From Kistimonas asteriae (GTDB lineage Bacteria; Pseudomonadota; Gammaproteobacteria; Pseudomonadales; Endozoicomonadaceae): a stretch of 64,000 nucleotides of DNA. Shown in pieces: positions 7,471-15,712 of the stretch. Under the pieces are notes generated by a model. That model made no database searches, was not told where the DNA came from, and saw only the letters and a program-made list of their open reading frames with translations. Every line of letters begins with the position of its first letter. Position 1 is the first letter of the stretch. The stretch covers positions 1 through 64,000 of the forward strand of contig NZ_JAEVHF010000014.1 in assembly GCF_018263925.1 (NCBI RefSeq). The letters run 5' to 3'. Made by a program: the position numbers and the translations under genes.

Positions 7471-7704
7471 ATGAAGAAACTTAAAGATGAAAAAGCGTTA
7501 GTCAAAAAAGCCATCGCTGCGGGTATGAAGTACGGTGAATCACGAGGCGTGGTTGAGTTTGAGGCCACTGATTCGGTCAATGAAAAACTTGAATACATTT
7601 ATCGTCTGCTGGTACACGACAAGGTGATACAGCCGATCCCTGAAGAGCAGGTGTCCCAGAAAGCCATCAAGCACCGGTTGGCCATATGGGCATCAAAACT
7701 CTAA
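7471..7704 (+). CDS. DUF5062 family small protein
   Basis: A 77-residue helical protein opening MKKLKDEKALVKKAIAAG and containing FEATDSVNEKLEYIYRLLV, which matches my memory of DUF5062, a family of short gammaproteobacterial proteins of unknown role. Charge distribution suggests a soluble cytoplasmic protein. Confidence 0.6.
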   Translation: MKKLKDEKALVKKAIAAGMKYGESRGVVEFEATDSVNEKLEYIYRLLVHDKVIQPIPEEQVSQKAIKHRLAIWASKL

Positions 7705-7832
7705 TCATTCGAAAGATGTCCAGCGTCTCAGTAATATGCCTGAACACGCATTAACACAACACACCCACGATTGACGGTGCTGATGACCTTCAGCACCGTC
7801 ACGATGCACCCATCCTGCAATGGAATACCAGC

Positions 7833-8255
7833 GTGACTTTAGCCGTAAAAATAACATTATTAGCGTCAGGGATTTTCCTGCTGACAGGCATGATAGCCGG
7901 TGTTCTGAAATTCCGCGGCATCATGACAAGTCCGACTCAGCGGGCGCCACTCTACATCGATGTTGCACACAGAGCAGCTCTCTTATACAGCTTTGCCGCC
8001 CTGGTGATGGCAGAGCTGTTAACGTACAGCCCCTATTCAATCGACGTTCAGTTAGTCATTACCGGGGTACCGCTGGTTTTCTTTGCGGCCTCCATTGCGC
8101 AGTATTTCAAACTGGGTATCCAGAACAAGGTTAAAAACCAGTTCAAGAATCCAGGCCTGTTGACAACATGGGGCATGTTGCCACTGATTGTCGGAGAGAT
8201 TGGCGGTGTCGGCGCTATCGTCTGGGGGTTTGTTTCAACACAGTTCCTCACCTAG
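7833..8255 (+). CDS. Small inner-membrane protein, four predicted TM helices
   Basis: A 140-residue hydrophobic protein starting with GTG. Four helices are visible at about residues 5-25, 47-65, 72-90 and 113-135, with a basic loop (KNQFKNPG) between the last two. The conserved-looking IDVAHRAALLYSFAALV segment resembles helix 2 of small uncharacterised membrane proteins in marine gammaproteobacteria. I cannot name the family. A second frame over the same bases (7820-8134) is a shadow. Confidence 0.65.
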   Translation: MTLAVKITLLASGIFLLTGMIAGVLKFRGIMTSPTQRAPLYIDVAHRAALLYSFAALVMAELLTYSPYSIDVQLVITGVPLVFFAASIAQYFKLGIQNKVKNQFKNPGLLTTWGMLPLIVGEIGGVGAIVWGFVSTQFLT

Positions 8256-8582
8256 GCGCGTCGCTGAACCGGAGGTAGATAGCCGCTTAATCACTACTTC
8301 CCCTTTTTAATCAATCTACCGTCGTGTGTACAAAACGGTGCCAGGTCTTGCTGTAAACATCCCTTTTTTTAGTGGCATCCTGAGATGGGCGTTTTCCCGG
8401 TGCTCTGATTTGCCCGGCAGATTAATAGCGCGGTTGTTAGTTCGTTTACGACACCAGACCTGATGACCATCAATGAATCGAGGCAGTTAACCCGCTACGC
8501 TGGACTGAGTGTGATGGAACATGCCGCGAAGCTAAGGGTGATAAATGCGTGGCAACAATAAAAACCGGAGAGGAGAAGAAAC
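8256..8582 (+). other. Intergenic region with one possible 32-codon ORF
   Basis: An ATG frame at 8463-8561 (opening MTINESRQL, ending NAWQQ) is the only coding-like feature and is of low confidence; it could be the tail of a lost gene. The last 15 bases carry GGAGAGGAGAAG, a strong ribosome site for the gene at 8583. Confidence 0.4.
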
Positions 8583-9359
8583 ATGTCAGAAAGAGCCCTC
8601 GAAATCGGCTTTGTGAACCTCAATGAAGACAAAAGGCCAAAGCGAAACACCGAGTATGAAGTCGTATCTGCCTCCAGCGATTTATTAGCCGATTTAAGCT
8701 ATCCAGATTCTGATATCAAAAAGATGAGTGTCGATCTCTTCAAGCTGTACATCGACAATCTGCCAGATTTCACGTCAGACAATGAAGGATTGATCAAAAT
8801 TCAGGTTGATACCCGAAATCCGCAGGATCTCGACGGTGAGACCAATGATGCGACCTTCGCCTCGGAGTTCCAGGTCAGTGATGGATCGCATGCGCCAACC
8901 TTTCTCTATCGGGGCGTCTTCCGGAATGTACTGCTTCGTGACTGGGTCAACTTGCGATTTGACTTGTACGAGCTGGATACAGACAGCAGCGTCTACTACG
9001 AGAAAATCAAATCGGTTCTTGGTAACGTCCCTGAGATCAACAACCTGGATGTGCTCAAAGGTATTCCCTACCTGAATCTCGCGACCAACCTGTTCGAAGG
9101 CGTGATCACCACATTCGGTAAAAACCCGGACGATCATATCTGGGGCGAAGTCCCATTACTGGAACTGGAACCGATTCCGGGCAGCGCCTTCCTCAGAACA
9201 GGCATCTATGTGTTGTTTGAGCGAATCAACAGTGAAGACGAAGACATACGGTTTGAGGATCTTCTCTATGTTAATGGTTCCCTCATCATCAACGGACAGG
9301 AGAAAGTGTTATCTAACCATCTGATATTCGGGATTGGCTTGAAGGCACATAACGTATAG
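8583..9359 (+). CDS. Hypothetical protein, 258 residues
   Basis: A soluble acidic protein preceded by an excellent GGAGAGGAGAAG ribosome site. It has no signal peptide or membrane helix. Alternating short strands (LIKIQVDTRN, LRFDLYELDTDS, GIYVLFERI, LYVNGSLIING) suggest a beta-sandwich-like fold. I do not recognise a family. It sits just left of the IS1-flanked RBR gene, in a part of the window poor in housekeeping genes. Confidence 0.65.
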   Translation: MSERALEIGFVNLNEDKRPKRNTEYEVVSASSDLLADLSYPDSDIKKMSVDLFKLYIDNLPDFTSDNEGLIKIQVDTRNPQDLDGETNDATFASEFQVSDGSHAPTFLYRGVFRNVLLRDWVNLRFDLYELDTDSSVYYEKIKSVLGNVPEINNLDVLKGIPYLNLATNLFEGVITTFGKNPDDHIWGEVPLLELEPIPGSAFLRTGIYVLFERINSEDEDIRFEDLLYVNGSLIINGQEKVLSNHLIFGIGLKAHNV

Positions 9360-9589
9360 TTCAATCTTGCTGGGGTTGTACCTGTGTACGGCCCCAGTCA
9401 CTACTGGCAACCGTCCGCAAGATAGCATCATGCCTTCTGCATCAGATGGTTAGTATTCACCAGGTTTCACTCTACAGCGATAAACGCTTGCTTCAGCGAA
9501 TCCCTGTCATACCGTGCTCAAAGAACCGGTGGCAACGCTTTTCCACCGCAGTCCTGTCAGCCCTTCCTGTCGACGAAGACCACGTCATC

Positions 9590-9759
9590 AGCATGTGACT
9601 GCTCATGTGTTCGGCTGCAGGACAAACGCAACGCTGAATAGACTGACAGCGCTGATCAAACGTTTGAATCACAAGACTATCTGCTTCTCATACTCAGAGG
9701 AGCTACACGACAAAGTCATCGGAGAGTTCATATCCAGAATGTGGGATCAACCTGTTTGA
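9590..9759 (+). mobile_element. IS1-family transposase remnant, left copy
   Basis: The plus strand encodes VTAHVFGCRTNATLNRLTAL and then IKRLNHKTICFSYSEELH and DKVIGEF before a stop at 9757-9759. The last part is the conserved C-terminus of IS1 transposases (family form RLNRKTICFS..ELHDKVIG). The first part matches a more N-terminal block, so the residues between are deleted. Its DNA from about 9655 is nearly identical to the inverted remnant at 11239-11343. It is inactive. Confidence 0.75.
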
Positions 9760-9826
9760 AACGCGACCTTGAGTTGTTGGTTGCTGCATCTATATTCTTG
9801 TTGTTTTTTTGCCTCTATTATAATTA

Positions 9827-11077
9827 TTACCCATACGCTCTTCGTTGCTTATCGGGCAAACCGGTTAAATTCGACAACTCTTTATCAATCAGGCATTTTT
9901 TTTCACTATATTTAGCTTTTCTATGGTCCCTAGCATCACGTTTGCTTTTGCTACATTTATAATAACCATGATTCCTATTTTTCATTGCCTCTGGCCAATC
10001 TTCTAAGCAATCCCAACACATATTATGAGAGCAATTATTTGGATCTACTCCTGCTGCTTGAGCACGAACTGTATTATTTACTCCAGCATGGGTACCCAAA
10101 TTTATTTGCAAACAACCCCCGTCATGCTCTATTAGCTGATTGCACTTAAGGCAAGGACGAGCATGCTCGTCACTCCCTGACAGCACTAGTTCGTAAATGC
10201 CAAGCCTATCACGCAACATTTTTGCCTGATTATCTACTTCATTTTTCACAATCTCCCTTTTCTGTTGACACGTTAAATTAGGGTGATAATCCTCCTCACA
10301 GACAGGGCATATCACTCTCCCACATAACTTACCATTTATAAGACCTTGACACCGATGCATTAAATCCTTACGTGGGGCACTGAAGAATCTCTGTGTACCA
10401 CGACACCTTCTGCATGTAACCACAAACTCCCTACAAGAAAACAGACTGTTATCTGCTTGAAATTCTGGCCTTTGCGCCATCGCGTCACCTTGAACACGAG
10501 AACAAAATGTCGTCAATTCAAGTTTAAAATTGATATCCCTCTCTGTAATGTCATTATTATCAAGCCTCATACACCTTATAGCTGGGTGCTCCTCATGGGC
10601 TCCGTCAGGGGCGGAACTTGCGAGTGGGCAAGGTAACACAACAAGGTCAACGTTATAATGAAAATTAACGTGGCTTGGATCGTAGTTCGCTATCGCATTT
10701 CTCACAGCATCTCGTATACACCCGGCATGGGCTCTCAAGTTACAGCCTGACAACTGTATTAGTTCGCCTTCAGTCAGGCACACAGCACACTCGTTGGCAG
10801 TAGCAATGTCATGATCACACTCAAGATCCATGTCATCTGAAGCCTGTGATACTAAGGACAGGGTACTGCCTACACACTCTGGAGCACCAAAATGATCCTG
10901 ATCCTCTGGATGAAAGCAATTGATAATCCTAATAATCAGTTCATCAAAAAAAGCCTTTACACCCTGGACAATCCTGACAACGAAACGAGAAAATCGAGCA
11001 CAACAACCATCTTGCCCTGCTCTTTGAAGGCGCTCTGCTGCCATAAGGCTATTACCATTATTATCTATAGCCTGCAT
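9827..11077 (-). CDS. RBR (RING-between-RING) E3 ubiquitin-ligase-like protein
   Basis: A 416-residue protein with the three-part Cys/His layout of eukaryotic RBR ligases. RING1-like: C97, C100, C112, H117, C120, C150 and C169. IBR-like: C215, C222, C225, C243, C252, C257, C260, H265 and C270. Rcat/RING2: C309-x2-C312-x9-C322, then C349, H351, C354 and C357 in CWDCLEDW, and YYKC ending at 375. The IEHDGGC segment equals the Ariadne IEKDGGC motif, whose Cys carries ubiquitin as a thioester, here C322. An insertion of about 25 residues follows C322. Bacteria lack ubiquitin, so a role inside a eukaryotic host cell is inferred. No secretion signal is obvious. It is AT-rich and flanked by IS1 remnants. 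Confidence 0.8.
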   Translation of the reverse strand: MQAIDNNGNSLMAAERLQRAGQDGCCARFSRFVVRIVQGVKAFFDELIIRIINCFHPEDQDHFGAPECVGSTLSLVSQASDDMDLECDHDIATANECAVCLTEGELIQLSGCNLRAHAGCIRDAVRNAIANYDPSHVNFHYNVDLVVLPCPLASSAPDGAHEEHPAIRCMRLDNNDITERDINFKLELTTFCSRVQGDAMAQRPEFQADNSLFSCREFVVTCRRCRGTQRFFSAPRKDLMHRCQGLINGKLCGRVICPVCEEDYHPNLTCQQKREIVKNEVDNQAKMLRDRLGIYELVLSGSDEHARPCLKCNQLIEHDGGCLQINLGTHAGVNNTVRAQAAGVDPNNCSHNMCWDCLEDWPEAMKNRNHGYYKCSKSKRDARDHRKAKYSEKKCLIDKELSNLTGLPDKQRRAYG

Positions 11078-11238
11078 AACGTCTAAATCCTTTCATAAAA
11101 CTAGTACGAAGATACCTTATACTCTGACTTCAAAAAAAAAAAGAAAGTTCTTACTATTAATATACTGATCGTGCGCTTGTTATTTCATTTAGCAATATAT
11201 AATCAATCTAACAAAAAGGTAAAATGCATTGCCCGCAT

Positions 11239-11343
11239 TTAATTAGCCCACAAAAATTCTTTAATGACTTTGTCGTGTAGCTCCTCTGAGTGTGAGAAGC
11301 GGATAGCCTTGTGATTCAAACGTTTGATCCGCGTGCGCAGCAT
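11239..11343 (-). mobile_element. IS1-family transposase remnant, right copy (inverted)
   Basis: The minus strand encodes RTRIKRLNHKAIRFSHSEEL followed by HDKVIKEF, ending at a TAA at 11239-11241. This is the IS1 transposase C-terminus. Its DNA is almost the same as the left remnant (GATCAAACGTTTGAATCACA is shared) but in the opposite direction, so the two remnants point towards the RBR gene. Confidence 0.75.
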
Positions 11344-11825
11344 CACCCTTACTGGGGACTGTTATATCTATGTACTCAACGGATCTGATTCATGACCCAT
11401 GAGCTCGACATCAGAACCAATATATCCACACTTGGCCTCCTCGTTTTCACCCTCTCCACGTGACACTGCTTTGGCTTTGGCACCCCCATCGGAAAGCGAT
11501 AATAAATTGAAGCTGTTCACCTGGATTGGAAACATTCATGTCATTACAACACTACCTGCTTTAAATTATCACTTTTGCTAACCTCCACGGTTATTTGATT
11601 GATCAAAAACTAACATTAGTGTCAGGCTATGAGAAGCCTCACAGAATGACTGCTCACAACACCACAGAATCAACAGCCAAAAAGGTGACTGCTGACCGAC
11701 ACTAAAAACAGTATGATGAGCCCCATGCAAATATAGATAAGATATTTATGTGCTCTGATCGGTTGAAGAGCTCCAACGCAAATCCACCGGATACCTTGAG
11801 CCAGTTCAGGTCGAGCTTTATTGTC
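11344..11825 (+). other. Intergenic region right of the IS1 remnant
   Basis: About 480 bases without a supported gene. A 60-residue frame at 11399-11581 has no ribosome site and a Ser/Pro-rich composition. A TTTGATTGATCAAA palindrome lies near 11595. The region probably contains the arfB promoter and debris of the element that carried the RBR gene. Confidence 0.4.
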
Positions 11826-12239
11826 ATGCTACAAATTTCTACAAACGTTTCCCTGCCCGACAGTGAGATTGAACTCAGCGCCATCCGCGCCCAGGGCGCC
11901 GGGGGACAGAATGTCAACAAGGTCTCAACCGCCATCCATTTGCGCTTTGATATCGCGGCCTCCTCGCTGCCCGAGTTTTACAAACACCGGCTGTTGGCGC
12001 TGAAGGATCAACGCATTTCCTCTGAGGGTGTGATCATCATCAAGGCTCAGCAATACCGCAGCCAGGAGAAAAACCGGGCTGACGCCCTGGAACGGTTACG
12101 CGAACTGATCCGCTCCGTCGCGGTGTTTCGCAAGAAGCGTGTTGCCACCCGTCCCAGTCAGACAGCCCGCAAGAAACGCCTCGACAGCAAAAAACGCCGG
12201 GGCAACACCAAAAACCTGCGAGGTAGGATCGACCATTGA
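11826..12239 (+). CDS. arfB: ArfB (YaeJ), alternative ribosome-rescue peptidyl-tRNA hydrolase
   Basis: A 137-residue class-I release-factor-like protein that frees ribosomes stalled on mRNA without a stop codon by hydrolysing the peptidyl-tRNA. The catalytic GGQ is in AIRAQGAGGQNVNKVS (about residues 20-35), followed by TAIHLRFDIAASSLPEFYK. A basic C-terminal tail (KKRLDSKKRRGNTKNLRG), which enters the empty mRNA channel, is present. ATG 11826 is chosen because the family opens a few residues before the PDSEIEL strand; an upstream extension to 11748 is not family-like. Confidence 0.92.
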   Translation: MLQISTNVSLPDSEIELSAIRAQGAGGQNVNKVSTAIHLRFDIAASSLPEFYKHRLLALKDQRISSEGVIIIKAQQYRSQEKNRADALERLRELIRSVAVFRKKRVATRPSQTARKKRLDSKKRRGNTKNLRGRIDH

Positions 12240-12384
12240 GTTGATCGCACAGCGGCTTGAAGAAGCGTACAGCTTCGTGCACAGACACAGTGTACAGCGC
12301 TGCTGACTCGTCAGTCAGTGGCATCCCTTCCGAGCCCATCTATATTGGTGACTCCGCAACAGGATAACTGTGAGGATCACCGGT

Positions 12385-13422
12385 ATGAATACGCTCGCAA
12401 CCCCATCCATGAGCGCACTCTGGCGAACGACCTGTCATCTATTGACGCTCGTTTTTCTCAGTACCTTTATAACGATGGTATGCCAGGCCAATCCCAGCCA
12501 GACCACTGATACCGTGGTCATGATTTCACCCGACCACTTCGGGTTTAATCCCGAAACAGCCGTCACCAATTATTTCCAGAACATCCCTGACCAGGCGGCC
12601 GACATTACCCGGCACAATGCACTCGCTGAATTCGCCGGACTTCGCCAGGCACTTGAAACACACGGCGTCAGGGTGCTATCAATGCCCAGCCGGGATGATG
12701 TTCCCACCCCCGAAGCCACTTTTCCCAACAACTGGTTCCTCACCCTGCCTGCAGCCAACCATGCAACAGAGCTTTATATCTTCCCGATGCTGGTTCCTAC
12801 CCGCCAGAATGAAGTGCGTTTGCAGGCACTGGAACAACGACTCGATGACGCCAGTATCTCTCTGGCAGATCAACACGACCTCCGCCAGGCATCCAACGTC
12901 GGTGAAGCGCTGGAAGGCACGGGCAGCCTGGTACTGGATCGGATCAATCAGCAGGCGTTTGCTGCACTGTCTCCCCGTACCAGCCTCGCGTTGACTGAAA
13001 CGTTTTCCCGCCAGGCCGGTTATCAACCGGTATTTTTTCATGCGATTGATCAGCATGGTCAGACGATCTACCATACCAATGTCATATTGAGTATCGGTAC
13101 CCGATTTGCCGTACTGTGCGAACAATGTATTCCCAATGCCAAGGAACGTGGGCAGGTGATAGAACAGCTCGGGGACAGGGAGCTGATCTACATCACACCG
13201 GCACAGGTGGGCCATATGGCGGGCAACCTGCTGGAACTCAAAAGCCGGAAGGGAGAACCACTGATACTGCTCTCTCAACAGGCACGAGATCATTTAACAT
13301 CCGTACAGCGCGCGACACTGGAAAGCTATGGGACACTGGTCTCTGCACCGCTGGATACATTGGAGACAGTCGGAGGCGGCAGCGCACGCTGCATGGTGGC
13401 TGAGATTTTCACCGGGGAATAA
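12385..13422 (+). CDS. Exported CtlX-like guanidino-group-modifying enzyme (arginine deiminase fold)
   Basis: A 345-residue member of the CtlX/dimethylarginine-dimethylaminohydrolase-like superfamily, which hydrolyses guanidino or ureido groups such as citrulline or arginine derivatives. Family blocks are in order: MISPDHFGFNPETAVTNYFQ, FPNNWFLT, EGTGSLVLDR, HTNVILSIGTRFAVLC and GGGSARCM with the nucleophile Cys at about residue 336. Unusually, the N-terminus is a signal peptide: a basic start, hydrophobic LLTLVFLSTFITMVCQA, then mature sequence. ATG 12385 is preferred over the GTG at 12370. CtlX proteins are normally cytosolic, so a periplasmic role is suggested. Confidence 0.85.
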   Translation: MNTLATPSMSALWRTTCHLLTLVFLSTFITMVCQANPSQTTDTVVMISPDHFGFNPETAVTNYFQNIPDQAADITRHNALAEFAGLRQALETHGVRVLSMPSRDDVPTPEATFPNNWFLTLPAANHATELYIFPMLVPTRQNEVRLQALEQRLDDASISLADQHDLRQASNVGEALEGTGSLVLDRINQQAFAALSPRTSLALTETFSRQAGYQPVFFHAIDQHGQTIYHTNVILSIGTRFAVLCEQCIPNAKERGQVIEQLGDRELIYITPAQVGHMAGNLLELKSRKGEPLILLSQQARDHLTSVQRATLESYGTLVSAPLDTLETVGGGSARCMVAEIFTGE

Positions 13423-13528
13423 ACAACGCCTACACGTTTGTACAACCGCGGGGATCAATGACAGGGTCAACATCATGGATGTACACCCTGTCTCGAAGCA
13501 CATATCATTATTGGGCTATCGAACAGGG

Positions 13529-13939
13529 ATGTCCCCCATGCGGCTGATAATAAAAAAAACCTATATCTCGCTCTTTTTCGCACTGGCACTGCTGCCCCTT
13601 CTGGAGCCGGCGCTGTCGTTTGCCCAGCAGTTTGCAATTGTGGATGCCCTGCCCGACTGGCTGCACCGAAACACTGCCATCTTCCTTTCTGGTCTGGTGA
13701 CCATCACCCTGCCATGGATTGCGATTACCCTGGCCACTGCCCTCGCCCTGCTGTTTGCCCTGGGTACCAGTGCGCGCCTCTATTCAGTGGTGGTCGTGGT
13801 GGCGCTGCAGCTAATGGTTTACGGTTTTACCGGTGGACTGACCTTCAGCTGGCATCACTGGGCGGCCTCTCTCCCGGGTATTCTGGGCGCCTTTGCCCTG
13901 GTGCCAATTACCCTGCTGTTGTCGCTCAAACGGTTTTAA
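13529..13939 (+). CDS. Small inner-membrane protein, unknown
   Basis: A roughly 136-residue hydrophobic protein with about four predicted helices (residues 10-30, 47-65, 66-90 and 95-130). The start is uncertain: ATG 13529 or 13538, since the longer frame from 13328 overlaps the end of the previous gene and looks non-coding. No family is recognised. It is convergent with cydC, with a palindrome between them. Confidence 0.55.
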   Translation: MSPMRLIIKKTYISLFFALALLPLLEPALSFAQQFAIVDALPDWLHRNTAIFLSGLVTITLPWIAITLATALALLFALGTSARLYSVVVVVALQLMVYGFTGGLTFSWHHWAASLPGILGAFALVPITLLLSLKRF

Positions 13940-13966
13940 GTTTATTAACTTCCCCCATGGATCGCG

Positions 13967-13997
13967 CAACACCTGCTGCTTCCTGCAGCAGGTGTTG
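13967..13997 (+). terminator. Perfect 13-bp hairpin between convergent genes
   Basis: CAACACCTGCTGC and GCAGCAGGTGTTG pair around a TTCCT loop. It lies between the membrane-protein gene and the end of cydC, and could serve both directions, although no T run follows on either side. Confidence 0.6.
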
Positions 13998-14047
13998 AAC
14001 AGTCCTCTCTGGCGAATACCGCAATCCTGTTTATCATCGAAAATGAA

Positions 14048-15712
14048 TTACAGAGAGACTATTCGGTCGGCCAGTGTCAGGGGGGCTTTCCGGTGGGTTA
14101 CCATCAACAGCGTTTTGCCATGCGTTGCATCATTCAGCACCTGAAGGATCCTGTCTTCGGTGTCGGGATCCAGCCCCTCTGTCGGTTCATCCAGTAATAG
14201 TAACGGACTGTCGCACAATAGTACCCGGGCCAATCCCAGTCGCCGCTGCTCTCCGCCCGACAACGGCACACCGCCCTGCCCCAGCCAAAGATCCAGCAGT
14301 CCATCCTCACCGCCTGTCAGGCGATCAAGCCCCACCTGGCACAGTATTGTCATCAACGCCTCATCACTGGCCTGTTCATGGGCAATTCGAAGGTTGTCCC
14401 TGAGCGTGGCACTGAACACATGGATGCGCTGCGGCATCACCGCCATCACGTTGCGCAGGGTGGATTCAGACAGTCGCTCAATGGGACAGTCCCCAATAGC
14501 CATCGTACCGGCATCCGGATTCCAGTCCCGGCTCAGCAACTGCAACAGGGTGGATTTGCCACACCCGGTATGACCGGTGATGGCAATACGCTCGCCAGCA
14601 CGCACACTCAGATCAAACCCAGCCAGGACGGGGTCACCGATCATTCCCGGATAACGGAAACTGAGTCCTGTCACTGTCACCGCCATGCCTTTTCCATCAA
14701 CGACGGGAACCTTCTGGTTTTCATCGGGAAAGCTGACCATTGGCGTCTGACGCGTGACCTCATTCAACCGTGCCGCTGATCGTTTTACCTGACCCAGTAC
14801 CTGGAAGGCACCGGGTAATGGCATGATCGCCTCAAAGGCGGCCAACGTCGCCAATGCCAGCATCGCCATGATGGGCCCAGCCAATACCCCCGTCGATACC
14901 TCAGCCGCCGTCACCCACAACAGCCAGACCAGGGTCAAGCCAGCCAATACCGTGACCAGCGCCACTGCAAACCCGTTGACTCGTGCGAGGATGGACTGCT
15001 GACCGATCAGCTGTGCCTCTTCTTCCTCAACCGCCGCACGGTAGGTGGGTTCAGCCCCGAAGATCAGCAATTCGGCCTGCCCAGCCACATAATCATGCAA
15101 CCGGGTACGCAACTGACCTTTCGCTTCTGTCACAGCCTGTCCCGCCCGGTTACCCAACCGGTAAAATAACACGGGCAGCAGTAACAAAGCCGGCAAAAGA
15201 ACGGCCGCCAAAGGCACCACTGCCGCCGGTGAAAACAGGCTGGCCAGCACGATTAATCCGACCACACCGAGGATCGCACAGATCAACGGCGTTAACAGGC
15301 GGAGATAGAGGTTATCCAGCGCATCAATGTCTGCCACCATCCGGTTAAGCAGATCCGCCTGCCGGAACCGTCGCAGACCTGCCGGGGCCAGCGGTTCGAC
15401 ACAGCCATAGAACCAGACCCGGAGTCGGGCCAGTAATTTAAACGTGGCATCGTGGCTGACCACCCGCTCAAAGTAACGGCCCGCCGTACGCACTATCGAA
15501 AATCCGCGAACACCGGCACCTGGCGTAAAAAAGTTAAAGACCTGTGCCGTGGCCAGGGTCAGCCCCGCAATCGCTGTCGCGGTAATGAACCAGCCAGAGA
15601 GCGCCAGCAGACCAACACTCGCCGCCAGCGTCACCTGTGCCAGGATGATTCCCAGCCCCATCTGCAGACTGTGGTGGCGATACAGTTTAAGGAAAGGCAG
15701 CAACTCACGCAT
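14048..15712 (-). CDS. cydC: CydC, subunit of the glutathione/cysteine ABC exporter needed for cytochrome bd
   Basis: A 554-residue ABC half-transporter. The N-terminal membrane domain has about six helices (residues 15-300). The ATPase domain contains Walker A GHTGCGKST, the signature LSGGEQRRLGLARVLL and Walker B LLLLDEPTEGLD. CydCD exports reductant (glutathione, cysteine) and heme-related cargo to the periplasm and is required to assemble cytochrome bd oxidase. The start overlaps the end of cydD by 8 bases, so the two are translationally coupled. cydAB are not in the window. Confidence 0.93.
   Translation of the reverse strand: MRELLPFLKLYRHHSLQMGLGIILAQVTLAASVGLLALSGWFITATAIAGLTLATAQVFNFFTPGAGVRGFSIVRTAGRYFERVVSHDATFKLLARLRVWFYGCVEPLAPAGLRRFRQADLLNRMVADIDALDNLYLRLLTPLICAILGVVGLIVLASLFSPAAVVPLAAVLLPALLLLPVLFYRLGNRAGQAVTEAKGQLRTRLHDYVAGQAELLIFGAEPTYRAAVEEEEAQLIGQQSILARVNGFAVALVTVLAGLTLVWLLWVTAAEVSTGVLAGPIMAMLALATLAAFEAIMPLPGAFQVLGQVKRSAARLNEVTRQTPMVSFPDENQKVPVVDGKGMAVTVTGLSFRYPGMIGDPVLAGFDLSVRAGERIAITGHTGCGKSTLLQLLSRDWNPDAGTMAIGDCPIERLSESTLRNVMAVMPQRIHVFSATLRDNLRIAHEQASDEALMTILCQVGLDRLTGGEDGLLDLWLGQGGVPLSGGEQRRLGLARVLLCDSPLLLLDEPTEGLDPDTEDRILQVLNDATHGKTLLMVTHRKAPLTLADRIVSL

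Noticed and set aside
11399-11581. A 60-codon plus-strand frame right of the IS1 remnant
   Set aside because: Ser/Pro-rich with no ribosome site and no family; considered chance.
11588-11606. TTTGATTGATCAAA palindrome as an FNR/Anr box
   Set aside because: The FNR consensus has TTGAT-N4-ATCAA with 14 bases; here the half-sites are closer, and no suitable promoter follows.
12679-13293. A 204-codon minus-strand frame within the CtlX-like gene
   Set aside because: The plus-strand protein has catalytic motifs and a signal peptide; the antisense frame has none.
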